A stretch of DNA of 64,000 bases. It comes from Ornithodoros turicata (lineage: Eukaryota > Arthropoda > Arachnida > Ixodida > Argasidae). Position 1 is the first letter of the stretch. Each line of letters begins with the position of its first letter. This document shows positions 1 through 10,799 of the stretch, piece by piece. The notes beneath the pieces were generated by a model, which was not told the origin of the DNA, searched no databases, and was given only the letters and a program-made list of their open reading frames with translations. Both the position numbers and the translations under genes were made by a program. Where the stretch lies: contig NC_088206.1 in assembly GCF_037126465.1 (NCBI RefSeq), positions 67,769,687 through 67,833,686 of the forward strand. Reading direction: 5' to 3'.

Positions 1-599
1 ATATCGAGAACAACAACAACATGCATTTGCTCTATAATTCTTTTGCCATATTAGGTGAAGCTCCCTGCACGGTTTCAAGTTCTCGCACAGTGGATTAACT
101 GTCGCATTCGTTCACACCTTCGGTGAACTTGCACAAGATCGCCAGCAACAGACTTCTGTATTATACTTCGAGAATTTTGCAAAAGAGATGTCAAAGAACA
201 ACCTGGTAAGTCATATACTGTTCGGCGTATGAATTGAGCATTTGAGTCCTCTAGCCCTCCGCAAGCGCAAGAGATCTTCGCCAACGGAGGCCATTCCTCG
301 TTTCCAGATTATACTGTCAGCTGAAAAAAGAACAAAAATGAAAGAAAGAAAGAAGAACAAAAGAAAGTGAAGAAGAAAGAAAAACAGGCGAAATAAATAT
401 TATGGCCGTGAATTTCGCGCCGATAGCAAAAGCTGCAGCGAACTTGCTACTTTTACCATAACGAGAACATGAAATTTACCGAACACTCCACAAACGTTTT
501 GCTCAAAACGATTATTCCCCACGACAAACCCGCAGGCCACAAATTATTCCCAATTAAAGTGCGTCGTTTATAGCCATCGTGTGGTTGAAATCGCCTCTG

Positions 600-848
600 C
601 ACTCTTAAAAATGAACTTCACTGCATAGCACGCTCCAAGCCAACCATTATCTCAAATGGTATCGTTTTCTGCGCTGATTTCTTGATAACGGGAGGCGTAC
701 GCCTTTTTTGTGACAATTATGAACGGCATAAGAGTCACAAAAATGGCGTACGCCTCCTGTCTTCAACAAATCAGGGCAGATAACGATATCATTCGAGATG
801 ATGGTTGGCTAGGAGCGTGCGATGTGGTGAAGTTCATTTTTAAGAGTG
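600..848. mobile_element. Palindromic MITE, family A, full copy
   Basis: The element starts CACTCTTAAAAATGAAC and ends with the reverse complement, so most of its 249 bp can fold into one hairpin. The family A core carries ATATCGTT and its complement AACGATAT beside a GGCGTACGCC block, with a short loop around GTGACA/TGTCAC. This copy has scattered arm mismatches. It has no coding capacity; the short reading frames inside are by-products of the palindrome. It lies upstream of the BTB gene. Confidence 0.85.
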
Positions 849-1730
849 TGGATCTCGCCTCCACCTTCCTCTCGTGTTCCTCCTCTCGCTCTGTCTTGGG
901 GCCTCCTTACGTTGAATTTGCACGCAGCTCGCACAAAAGGGTGTCGGCTAATCATGGGCATACCATTCGATGACGTCGTCGGTGACGCAGCAGCACAGAG
1001 TTTAGTTTCTCCGCAGTACATTCCTGCCGTCGTTCCCCGTTACGCGTCGCCACAGCTTCGTCTAACTTCTGTACTTCGTTTAAATTCCATATCCGCTGGC
1101 TCGCCCAACGTAAAACTTCCGTTTTGTGTTCGCGAACACCCCTTCTGTCACACAAAAAGCCAGAAAAAATCGTTGCATAGTCCATTTAAAAATTTCCGGG
1201 AAGCGCTTTATTACTCGCCATAAACATTTGTTGACCACACAAAAGCAATCTGTGTCGAAGCAGACGTTAGCCGTCTTGTTGAGCGTGATGTTTCCTTCAA
1301 CAATTTCCTGTCACTTTTGCTGGCTCCTGACCGATTGCTGAATGCACTCCGTGCTCAGATGTGGTGTCTTGTGGTGTCGAGAGTCTGGAGCTGAATTACT
1401 TACGCGTTCCGTGTAAAAGTAGCGGCACGAAACGCTGGCGGCCATTTTGAGAAGGGTCATCCCCTTGTTCCTCCTGTATCCTGTAGGACGGTAAATGTAG
1501 CAGTTAGGACGGTCACGTCAAAGGCAGGTGCCGATTGGTTAGCGCGGGAGGTGAGCTCAAGATCAGCATCTTACTTTACTCGTTCTCTGAAACGGCTTGC
1601 AGAATGGCAGTGGTATTGCGTGCTAGGTGTTCGAGCGCAATTCTTTCGTAAATTTACTCCGAACAGAAAAAAAAAAGTAGCCTAAGATGAAGTTGCTTTG
1701 AAGTAGAGCACTGTGGGATCTCTATTTCAG
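849..1730. other. Region before the BTB exons; no exon assigned
   Basis: No coding segment with a recognisable domain was found. The first BTB exon below opens in phase 0 after a good acceptor (CTATTTCAG), so a 5' exon should exist here or further upstream. A small ATG frame near 1604 with a weak GT donor does not give the right phase and is not called. Bases 1-599 are likewise without a recognisable gene. Confidence 0.4.
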
Positions 1731-2862
1731 CGCACCAACGCCAGCGTTGAACAAGGCGCACTGCCATCACTTAGCAGACGAGCTCTGAACCTACTGGAAA
1801 AGAGAACGTACGTGGACGTCGAGTTCATAGTAGGTCCTGAAGAGGGCGAGAGTGGTGAAACCAAGTTCTTCGAAGCACACAAATTGATCTTGGCAATGAA
1901 CAGCGAGGCCTTCGAAGCCATGTTCTACGGTGACCTCGCAGAACAGGGTAGGGTACGCGTCGTTGACTTGGATGCTGTTGGATTCGAGTACTTCCTCAGG
2001 TGAGTTCTTACACCTGACAACACCTTATGAATACAAAGCCTCCTCAGTGTTGTTGCGACGTAACCATCTGAGGTTTTTGAGCGGCAGAATACAATGCGAC
2101 ACGCCTAGATGCCAATGACGCAAATTAGATAGAATTCTGAATAGGTATACCGCGAGATTTAGTATGTAATGAACACTTTAAAAGAGACCAGCAAGGCAGG
2201 ACTTAATGTGGTCGATACCGGAACCCGAACAACAAGTGCAGTTCAACCTACCAAACCAACTTGTTGTTCTTTTCAGGTACCTCTACAGCGAACGCTTAGA
2301 AGTAACAACGATCCTAGAAGCTCTGCAGACGAGGCTTGCCGCAGAAAAGTACTTGGTGTCTCACCTCGTAACCATGTGCACCGACTACATCGGCAAAGAA
2401 CTCAGCCCCAAGAACGTCTGCAAAGCGAAGGAAGACCTGGCCCTCTTTCACGAGAACAGATTCGACGACAAGATCGAAGAAATAATCAAAGAGAAGACGA
2501 AAGACGTTCTAGAGTCTGAAGCCTTCATAGAAGCATCAGAAGACACCGTTCATACTATCTTGCGCATGAATACACTTACCGTTTCAGAGGACGATTTGAT
2601 GTGTGCGCTGTACGCCTGGGCACGTGCTAAGTGTTCGAAAACAATGAGCAGTGCAACCGGTGAAGATGTGCGGACAGCTCTTGAGCCATTCTTGAAACAG
2701 GTTCGGTTCTTGGCCATGACAACTGAACGGTTCGTCGAAGGGCCGGTAACATGGCGGATATTCTCGTCCGACGAAGCATTAAGCATATTGGCAAACCTGG
2801 TCGTGCCGAAATCGATGAAACTGCCAGCTTTCTGCACGCAAAATGCGTCACCCCGTGTGTAG
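1731..2862 (+). CDS. BTB-BACK domain protein, last two exons (BTBD2/3/6-like)
   Basis: Two exons, 1731-1999 and 2277-2862, are joined across an intron with a GTGAGT donor and a TTTTCAG acceptor; AG+G makes an Arg codon and the frame continues. Exon 1 encodes a BTB/POZ core: an LLEKRTYVDVEF strand, then EAHKLILAMNSEAFEAMFYG, the usual 'HK-L---S--F-AMF-G' signature. Exon 2 starts with YLYSERLEV and carries an all-helical BACK region, ending in TAG just after a VVPK motif. Such proteins usually act as substrate adaptors for cullin-3 ubiquitin ligases. Vertebrate BTBD2/3/6 proteins continue into a PHR domain; here translation stops directly after BACK, so PHR is absent. No ATG fits directly upstream, so the 5' exon is unassigned. 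No canonical AATAAA was noticed soon after the stop. The family call is firm; the exact orthologue is not. Confidence 0.85.
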
Positions 2863-3414
2863 ATGTTTCGAAGGACATGAAGGTTCCATGTGGACCACTA
2901 TCTTAGAGCCACAGAGGATTTTCCCGTAACATTTCCTAGATAGTGTCACAAGAGTTGATACATACTAAACTTTGAACAAGAAAATTGAAGGAACAACTAG
3001 GCTTGTGTGTTTAATTTCGTCTTCTATCCTCATTTTCACCAGTGAAGACCAGCTAAGTAATGGTACACAGATGAGAAGTTCATGAAGGAGGGTAGTACAT
3101 GAGAGACAGGTACTATGTGGTAGTAGTACTCCCGGAGAATTGGGGATAGAAGGAGCAGCCGAATCATTACCGAGCGCGGAGAACGGCTTTTTCAGAACTC
3201 CGAACAGCCGAGTAGCAGACGACAGCGGAGTAGGAGACAACATTTCTCTAGACCAATCAGCGAGCGTTCTCCTTATAGCGTCAGCGCGAGGTTCCAGGCA
3301 GATCGCAGGCTGGTACTGCTCTTCACCACCGTTGCGCACGGTCGCTTTTTGCGGCGTATTTTAAATTCAATTTCTGCGATCATTATGACTCTCTGATGTG
3401 AATTGCTTCGCCAT
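2863..3414. other. Intergenic stretch after the BTB gene
   Basis: It probably holds the 3' untranslated region of the BTB gene. Nothing else recognisable was seen before the half-MITE that follows. Confidence 0.4.
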
Positions 3415-3535
3415 TATGCCCGGCACAAAATTGGCTCCGCCTCCCGTTTTCAACAAATGAGGGGCGAGAACGTTGTCATTCCGGATGATGGTTGGTTAGG
3501 AGCCTGCTATGTGGTGAAGTTCATTTTTAAGAGTG
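3415..3535. mobile_element. Palindromic MITE, family B, right half only
   Basis: This is the right arm of family B: GGCTCCGCCTCCCG, then GGGCGAGAACGTTGTC, ending in GAAGTTCATTTTTAAGAGTG. The left arm is missing, so this is a deletion or a broken copy. Confidence 0.75.
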
Positions 3536-3792
3536 TACAATTATCAGCAACGTTCAAACCTCCGAATCTGGTCGCCGTTGCTTCTTGAAATTCCTGCGTT
3601 AAATTCTCGGGCCGTAACTGTGTTTACCTGCTGGTGTATCTCCAATCGGACCTTGGGACTGACTGGACTCTGAAACAGTGAGTGACAGTGACGGTGACAG
3701 TGAAACTATAAGCGAGACTCTCATCCCAAAAGAGGTCGCACGTTACGTTCTAGCTGTAACGCACGCACGACTATAGCTAAGTGCAGGTACAG

Positions 3793-4104
3793 TTAACCCA
3801 TATATGCGCCATTAAGGATCAGTGAGAAAAAAAATGCCCATATCCATCCCAGACATCCCGGACATTGAAGACATCGAGGACTCTGAAAATATGCAACAAA
3901 GCCTCGTGCATAGTACAGAGAAATGGAATGACGTTTCACGTACACCTTCGCCCATCCTTGTGGATTCCTTTCTGTGTGGCCGGTAATATAATAATAATAT
4001 AATAATAATAAATAAGGACCTGAAATCGGCGAGCACCAATCGTGAGTACGGAATCCGGGAGCTTCATTATCCTCATTGTCATGGTTTGAACTCCCGTGGT
4101 TCAA
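3793..4104 (-). pseudogene. Inverted, broken copy of the 5' end of the 461-aa membrane protein gene
   Basis: The minus strand matches the plus strand at about 10.67-10.96 kb, including CTCCCGGATTCCGTACTCAC, the start context ACAAGGATGGGCGAAG and the ATGTCTTCAATGTC repeat exon. The start codon lies at 3955-3953, followed by a GT and an exon-2 equivalent from 3892 downward. The exon-2 donor GTACGT of the intact copy is replaced by ATATGG, and an ATT/TTA repeat has expanded in the leader. Most differences within the repeat exon are third-position changes, so it was probably once coding. No later exons follow in this orientation, so it should be non-functional. Confidence 0.65.
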
Positions 4105-4557
4105 TCAGATTTCTACCGGCAATACGCAAGCACAATAATACTGCCAACCATTATTTCGACGCAAATTCGAGGGCCCACGTCGGTATGTGTACAACCATGG
4201 GGAGCATTGGATGCCCGGTCTGCAATTCAGTTACTCGTTCGATGTTGCTTGGCTTTGCGCTATTTAAATGCACGCAGATGGACACCAGAGTCAAAGGTAA
4301 GCCGATTCCAGATACGAAGCACTTGCACTAATACAGTTGTGAAAGGAGAAGTTACGGACCACATAACATACAGGGCATACCTATAGGTATTTAGTACAGG
4401 GCTTTTACTGACAACGAGACTACAAATCCTGAACAAGTAAATCACAGCAAGTATATGATCAATATACGTTCTCACCTAACAATGGTTGGAAGCTCACATG
4501 TGGCCGCGAATGACTGACCATAGCTATGGACTGACTGACTGACTGACTGCGGAGGTG
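4105..4557 (-). other. Continuation of the left arm of the inverted duplication
   Basis: On the minus strand, about 4440-4375 (CTTGTTCAGGAT, then CTAAATA and TATGTTATGTGG) matches the plus strand at about 10.42-10.60 kb in the same order. The remainder is less similar. No exon is assigned. Confidence 0.55.
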
Positions 4558-4561
4558 ACTA

Positions 4562-4648
4562 CTTCTTCTTCTTCTTCTTCTACCAATGAGATAATGGCCG
4601 TGAGCCACTAAGGGAGATTGGCCAGGACAAAAGGGGCGAGAGATCCTT
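4562..4648 (-). mobile_element. 3' end fragment of a non-LTR retrotransposon with (GAA)n tail
   Basis: On the minus strand it reads CCTGGCCAATCTCCCTTAGT, then GGCTCACGGCCATTATCTCA, then TTGGTAGAAGAAGAAG. The same 3' end is found on the plus strand at about 9910-9975, at the end of the large element there. It is severely 5'-truncated and carries no coding sequence. Confidence 0.75.
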
Positions 4649-4678
4649 GCTTGGGCGGGGACGTTCTTCCTCCTCTTC

Positions 4679-4901
4679 TGGGTGGTACCCGGGTTCGAAT
4701 GCCGGTGCCGGCTGTGCTGTCTGGGGTTTTTCCTGGGTTTTCCTCAGACGCTTTCAGACATATGTCGGCACAGTTCCCCTAGAAGTCGGCCCAGGACGCA
4801 CATTTCCCCAGGGCTTCAGTCGTGACGTTGCCCACATACGTGAGGCCGACAACGGCAAGCCCTTTCACCATCACCACCTCCACCTCCACCACCACCACCA
4901 C
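4679..4901 (+). mobile_element. tRNA-derived SINE (Ruka-like), 5'-truncated
   Basis: It begins just before the B-box-like GGGTTCGAATGCC, followed by the family body (GTTTTTCCTGGGTTTTCCTC, then GTCGGCCCAGGACGCACAT) and a CACC-rich tail. It is flanked by a perfect 13-bp target site duplication, CTTCCTCCTCTTC, at 4666-4678 and 4902-4914. The A box is missing, so this copy is probably not transcribable by Pol III. Confidence 0.85.
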
Positions 4902-4952
4902 CTTCCTCCTCTTCAAAAAGTGGCTCACGGGAATGAGTGAGTGAGTGCCAAG

Positions 4953-6105
4953 CAGGGGGTCGAAACCGGAACTGAGCCGTAACCGAAAACCGTAAAAAAA
5001 ATGTTATTTTTTACCGAACTGAACCCGAACCAAATCGTAAACATTTTTTCTCTCCCCTTGAGCGAACCGGAACTGAACAAAAAAAAAAAAAAAATGATGC
5101 GGTAACCGGTTCACCCGACAGTAAAAGCGCCTATACCTTCCCACTCGACTGCCGCATACTAGCTCCCTGCATAGCTCGGAATCTTGCCGAATTCATAGAG
5201 CGGACAAATTGATAAACCAAGAAGTCCACGCACGTCCTACAGCCTCACCTCGGAAGGGTTCACGACATCCCTGTACATTTTTGTGACTCGAGGTGTAAAA
5301 AAAAAAAAAAGACGTGCTACACGACAGCTACACTTTGCATTGTTGCCTCGGCTGCTTCCTTTCATTCAGCGCCGCAGTGTGAAGGCGACGTAAATTTTAG
5401 TAGTTCACAGTGACATCCACAAGCAACGCAGACGTCTGGCGAACACGGGAAAGAGATGCATAATGTAAAACCCCGAGACTAGGGAACACTAAAGGACAGA
5501 CACAAACACGAAGTCTTGAGACTTCGTGTTTGTGTCTGTCCTTTCGTGTTCCCTAGTCTCGGGGTTTTACATTATGCATCATCTTCACCAGCTCGCTTGC
5601 TTCCTAGCCATTTTTTCACGGGAAAGAGGTTTGCGCTTGCTCCAGAGCATGGAGGAAGGAAACTCAAGAGGCCTGCGCTTGGGACTCTGGGATACTCCTA
5701 TCTACCACCGTGACTGCTTTCGCCTCTTCTTTTTCTTTAGAAAATAGCGATAGCCTTTTTTGCAATGGAGTTCAATGGTATGCTGTACGCAATTTCCTAG
5801 CACTTTTCCGTACAGTAAAGGATGATCTGCTGTGAACTACATGGTTCTTTGTATTTATGAAGTGTAGAGGGGATGGAGTATGAGGAGGGAAGGAAGGAAG
5901 GAAGGAGCGAGCCATCGCCGGAACCTGATATAACCTCTTACGTGTGGAACACTGAATACCACAGCGCACGTATAAACCGGTTCGAACCGATTAATATCGG
6001 TTCAAACCGTTATTTTGGTTGCGCTGAACCCGAACCCAAACCGAACCAATAACCTTGAACCAGAACTGGAACCGAACCCCCAAAAAATAACGGTTCCGAG
6101 CCCTG
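4953..6105. mobile_element. hAT-type non-autonomous element, 8-bp TSD
   Basis: Both ends start CAGGG followed by CG-AACCG, and the element is flanked by GTGCCAAG at 4945-4952 and 6106-6113, a perfect 8-bp duplication as expected for hAT elements. Both subterminal regions are rich in degenerate GAACCG / CGGTTC motifs. The interior holds a long foldback (5457-5579) and no transposase was recognised. Confidence 0.8.
5457..5579. repeat. Near-perfect 61-bp foldback with a 2-nt loop
   Basis: The left arm, starting ATGCATAATGTAAAACCCCG and ending AACACGAAGTCT, is repeated as its reverse complement after only TG. I see a single mismatch over 61 bp. It sits inside the hAT-type element. Confidence 0.9.
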
Positions 6106-6113
6106 GTGCCAAG

Positions 6114-6215
6114 AGGAGGTGGCTCACAGGAATGTCCCAACGGTTCGGTACGTGAGGCATGAGGAAAATTTGAAACTTCTTCTTCACGTGGACGAGTGAC
6201 CAACTGTGGAATAAT
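6114..6215 (-). repeat. Distal part of the left inverted-duplication arm
   Basis: The minus strand (TATTATTCCACA, then GTGAAGAAGAAGTTTCAAAT, then GCCTCACGTACCGA) matches the plus strand at about 10187-10275. The two pieces face each other across the non-LTR element. Confidence 0.75.
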
Positions 6216-6219
6216 ACCT

Positions 6220-9200
6220 GTGGAAACAAGAAGAAACCCAGTGCAGCAACTGAAGTCCTTGCAGCGGCCGTTGCCGAGTCTATCCTTGTCGATGAATAAC
6301 CTTCGTGTCATCCAACGGAATTGCTATTCGGTCCAATCTGCTTTGCCCGACTTACGTACATTAGTTTCCTTCTTTTCCCCTGATATCATCTTGTTGCAAG
6401 AAACCTGGCTAGCTCCATACAGATCATTCTCGCTTTCAGGCTTTCATGCATATCGTATGGAGAGGTCCGCCGGGAGAGGTGGTGGCTTGTTATCTCTAAT
6501 CTCTGCCAGATTAGTGCATTCGTCTCATGTATTGTTCCAGGTCATGTCATCGGTGTGCGAGGTGTTAGCGGTGCAAGTTACTCTGGCAGGAAACCGGCCC
6601 TTTACCCTTATAAATGTGTATTGCCCTACGGGTTTTCAATCAGCTTCAACGTTTACTACGTTGGTCTCTAAGGTATCTGGAAAGTACATCGTAGCGGGTG
6701 ACTTCAATTCGCACCACGTCGCGTGGGGGAACAAGATTGATGCCCATGGGAACGCGCTGTGGAGTTGGATATGCAGCCACAATCTCTCAGTTGCCAATGA
6801 TGGCTCAGCCACTTTCTTACGTGGTGTTTCCAGGTCCGTCCTCGACCTCACGCTGCACTCCCCTCATGCACGGCCGTCGTCATGGAAGACTGTAGACTTC
6901 ACTACGTCTAGTGACCACCTCCCTATCATCTTCGGGGTGCCTTTTGCAGCATCACATCTCTCTGTTGTAACGCGCACTAACTTTGTTCTATGTAGGAAGA
7001 AGCTCGCCTCCTTGCTTCACGCTGGCAGCGGCGCGGTGGATGCTCTCTCCAAGTCAATCGAGCAGTCATCCTTTCAGATACAAAAGCGATCGTTATCGGA
7101 TCGCGCTCCCTGGTGGAACGCCGCTTGCTCCCGGGGTTACCGGCGCCGTAAAGCGGCCTGTGGAAGCAGGTATACTTTGCAACACCTGCCATGCAAATTG
7201 AAAGCGTTCCAAAAGCCACGTTCGAAAGAGCGGTCTCTGCTGCCAGACACGTGCACCACAGTGAGCGCAACTCTTTCCTGTCGCATTCTAGGCACCGGAA
7301 AGCCCTCTATCGTCATATTGCATCAATCCGCCGCCAAACTTCTCCCCCTGCTTCCGAGCTTGCTATACCCTACCTGACGCGGACGCACGAGTTACGCCTC
7401 GAAGGCCTCGCTGTAGGACCTGCTGCTCGATCCCAGAACGCTGTGCCTCTTCCACTCACGCTGCCTCCACAGGGGACACCGCACTCTGATTTCGTCGCTG
7501 TCACACGGGAAGAGTTGGAATGCGTTGTCTGCGCCCTATACCTGCGACGGCCCCTGGCCCGGACGCCATCACATCTAGGATGATCAGACACCTCCTGGTC
7601 TTCTCACCCTCGCGTCCTGCACGACATCGTCAACACTTCTCTAGCGTCGTCCTGGCTTCCTTCTACCCGAAAAGTGGCGAGAATCATCCTGCTAAAAGAG
7701 ATGGCTTCGAAGGGTTTGGCGAACGACAACCTATGGCCTAGAGCGTTGACGTCAGTCCTCTGCGAGACCGTAGAGCGGGTCATACATCGCAAGCTGTCTG
7801 ATTTCGTGGAGTCCGCCGGCGTTTATAACTCCAGTCAAATCGGCTTCCTGTCGCGCTGCTCCGTTTGGATGGCTCACCTTAAACTTGAGAGCCAGACCCG
7901 CCGCGCTTAAGAGATGGGTGAGGTCTGTGCACTTGTTACTTTGGACGTCGCCCAGGCATACGACAGCGTTGAACATCGCATCCTGCTGTAGAGACTCGCT
8001 GCTATCACTCCGCCAGCGTATATTCTGTCCTGGATTGGGCAGTTTCTGTTCGGGAGGTCATTCTACTGCTCTGACCGTCATCTCGTCTCCACGTCCCAGC
8101 TCCTATACCGAGGGGTGCCGCAAGGGTCCTTCCTGTCCCCGCTCTTATTCAATATCCTAATGAGCTCCCTTCCTCTGGACCCGAACATCGTGACCATCAC
8201 TTACGCCGACGACGTCGCCTTCTTTGCTTCTGCTCCATCTCTGCAGATGTTGTACGATAAATTGCAACGGTACCTCGACACCTTAATTGGATGGACGCGG
8301 GATATACACCTCTCTCTGAAGACCCAGAAATGTGCCCTTTCGGTTCCCCGGGAGCCGCCACCAAGCGTCGAGTTACTGATCGGAAATACACGTATTTGCC
8401 AGTCACACGCCCTGAAGTATCTAGAGGTATGGTATGATGATCACTTATCCTGGGGTCACCACATCCAGTACATCAGGAAAAAAGCAAGTGTCGCTTTAGA
8501 CTGCATTCAACGGTGCTCCAGCGCCAACGTCGGGATGCGCAGGGCTGCCTTGCTGCTTGTCTACAAGTACTACCTGCGTCCCATCCTTGAGTACGGATGT
8601 GCCATTTTCTCCCATCTCCCCGACTATCGTCTCACGAAGCTCTTTGTCATCTAGAAGAAAGCTCTTCGACGGTGCTTGGACCTTCCGAAGTTTACGGCTA
8701 ACGATGCGCTGTATCTTGAATCCCGCCCACGGTCTGCCGCTGAAGACCCGCTTTCGCCTTCTAACCGTGAACACTCTCCTCTCGCTATTACAGCGTCCTC
8801 TTACATCCATAGGCATAACGAGTCTCTGAGAGATATGAGATCTTGGCTGCGTAGGCGGTGGCGGAAGTCTAATATCCCGCAGCTTCTCTTTGCTGAATCT
8901 CTTCTAGCCCCTCTGAACGTTTCCCTTGTGGACATAGTTGCACCAGTGCTCCCGCCCACACCCGCCTCCATTCAGGTCCTCGATATCTTTGGCCCCGGTG
9001 CTAAACACGCCACCTTGCGTGGGATCTGCAGGCGGAGTTAACAGATCACCTCTCACGGTTCACTGACCATCTGGTCATTGCAACCGTCGCGTCTATGTCA
9101 GGCGAACGAGCTGCTGTGGGTGTCGTTATTTCCCAAATCGACTCTCACTTCTCTGTTCGCCTTCCGGACTACACGCCCGTGTACGAGAGAGTGTTCCTGG

Positions 9201-9975
9201 CGATGTTATTGGCGTTGCGGAGAGTCCCCACGTGCTTCAGTAAGGTCCTTGTGCTATCTAACTCTTCATCGGTAGTATCGGGCTTAGATAGTCACACCAA
9301 CGCGTGGTTTCATGCATTGCTGTCGCATATTCCTCGTCATATCTCTCACCTTGTCATTACTTGGGTCCCTGGCCATCGTGGTCTCTCGTTCAATGCGGCT
9401 GTCGACGCCTTGACGAAGATGGCCCTGGCTGGCCCGCTGATCAATATTCTTCCGCTAATCGCCGACGTCGTTCGTCGCGCTTTAGACGCTATGTCACCCT
9501 CTTTCGACAGCACTCACCCCGCCCTGGGTATGAACACCTATCCTTCTCCTGGAACCCGAACCCCTGCACCTCTCGCCGAACCGAAGTCTCCGGTGCCTTG
9601 CCCTCCCGCTGAGTTTCTACCTCCATCAAGCTGGGGTGCTATCTTCACCAGGGTGTCTACACTGCGGTCATGATGAAACCGTGCAGCATTTCGTACTCGA
9701 GTGCACCCATTATCGCAGTCTACGCTCTCCATCTGGTCCTGGCCGATCGCCCTTAGTGGATAACGGCCACTGCCCCAGGATGAAGAAGAAGGACATAGAA
9801 ACGGACAACGCAGCTAAACTTGGAGGTGGAAGAAGGTGGAGTTACTTGGATCTGACCTGGCCTTAGTCCCTATCATTACTGCACAGACATAGACAAACAT
9901 CTTTCGCCCCTCTTGTCCTGGCCAATCTCCCTTAGTGGCTCACGGCCATTATCTCATTGGTAGAAGAAGAAGGAG
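6220..9975 (+). pseudogene. Decayed non-LTR retrotransposon: endonuclease, reverse transcriptase, RNase H, zinc knuckle
   Basis: The domains occur in the order expected of I/LOA/R1-like LINEs with RNase H. The frame 6196-7377 gives an apurinic-type endonuclease: LLQETWL, VAGDFNSHHVAWG and SDHLPIIF are intact, but the usual QWNC reads QRNC. Reverse transcriptase follows in several frames, with PQGSFLSPLLFNILM and YADDVAFFASA near 8115-8250. RNase H-like sequence (VPGHRGLSFNAAVDALTKMA) lies in 9095-9673, and a CCHC knuckle (CLHCG..HFVLEC) near 9655-9705. Frames change repeatedly and stops interrupt the transcriptase, so it is dead. No ORF1 (gag) precedes it, so the copy is 5'-truncated. It ends in CTCATTGGTAGAAGAAG. 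It occupies the spacer of the inverted duplication. Confidence 0.85.
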
Positions 9976-10154
9976 GAGGAGGCCACGGCCAGGTTCAGGT
10001 TCAGGTTGCCTAAACCCTTTGGAATCAGGGCGGGCTCCGCACGGGCCATCATCTCATTGGTAGAAGAAGAAGAAGAAGAAGAACTTGGACGTTGGACGGC
10101 TAGCGGCCAAGGCCACTGCCCCCCCCCCCCCCCCGGGCTGAAGAAGAAGAAGAA
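9976..10154 (+). mobile_element. Two further LINE 3'-end fragments ending in GAA repeats
   Basis: A second copy of CATCTCATTGGTAGAAGAAG ends near 10083. It is followed by CTTGGACGTT (10084-10093), a C-rich fragment ending GGGCTGAAGAAGAAG, and CTTGGACGTT again (10155-10164). The 10-bp duplication marks a separate insertion. Three LINE 3' ends therefore lie in tandem. Confidence 0.65.
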
Positions 10155-10186
10155 CTTGGACGTTCGTTGCCCATGTCCGCGGTGCG

Positions 10187-10799
10187 GCGGTATTATTCCA
10201 CAACTGGTTAATCCTCCAGGTGAAGAAGAAGTTTCAAATTCTCCTCGCGCCTCACGTACCGATCGTTGGAACATTCCTGTGCGCCGCTTTCGAGGAGAAG
10301 GCAGAACATCCCCAACCGAGCAACGAGTCACCTCCACTACCCAGTCATTCGCTGCCGCGTTTGAGCTTCAAATTCCTGTTCGGTAAGAACGTACCTTGAT
10401 CATTTGCTTGATGTGAATTCTTGTTCAGGATTGGTATTCTCATTGTCAGGGAAAGCTCTATACTAAATAGCTTGGTACACCCTTTACTGAACATAACACA
10501 TGGAGGCAAGCGAGCTGGTGTGAAGATGTAGACGGCAACACTACCTTGAAATCTTCTCAAGGAAATGTTGCCTTTTACGTCCTTTATGTTATGTGGTTCG
10601 TTTTTGGTTGATCGTTTGCCTCGGTGCATTTCACCATGAGTAATATTGCGGGTACGTATCGCTGATGAATTCTGGTTGCACCAGGGTTCAGACTATGAGA
10701 ATGAGGATAAGGAAGCTCCCGGATTCCGTACTCACGACTGGTGCTCGCTAATTTCAGGTCCTTATCTATTACCAGTCACACAGCAAGGAATCTACAAGG
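10187..10799 (+). promoter_or_regulatory. 5' region of the 461-aa membrane protein gene (right arm of inverted duplication)
   Basis: This stretch lies upstream of the first coding exon and is partly repeated in inverted orientation at 3.8-6.2 kb. No clear TATA box is seen; TTTCAG near 10752 could be an initiator-like site. An alternative first exon is possible: ATG at 10636 in the context TTCACCATGAG, with a GTACGT donor at 10652, would join exon 2 in the correct phase and add five residues (MSNIA) in place of MGE. Part of 10494-10540 resembles 54145-54185 and is probably an old repeat. Confidence 0.45.

Noticed and set aside
1604..1631. Candidate first exon for the BTB gene (ATGGCAGTGG...)
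   Set aside because: The nearby GT would leave the wrong phase for the BTB exon.
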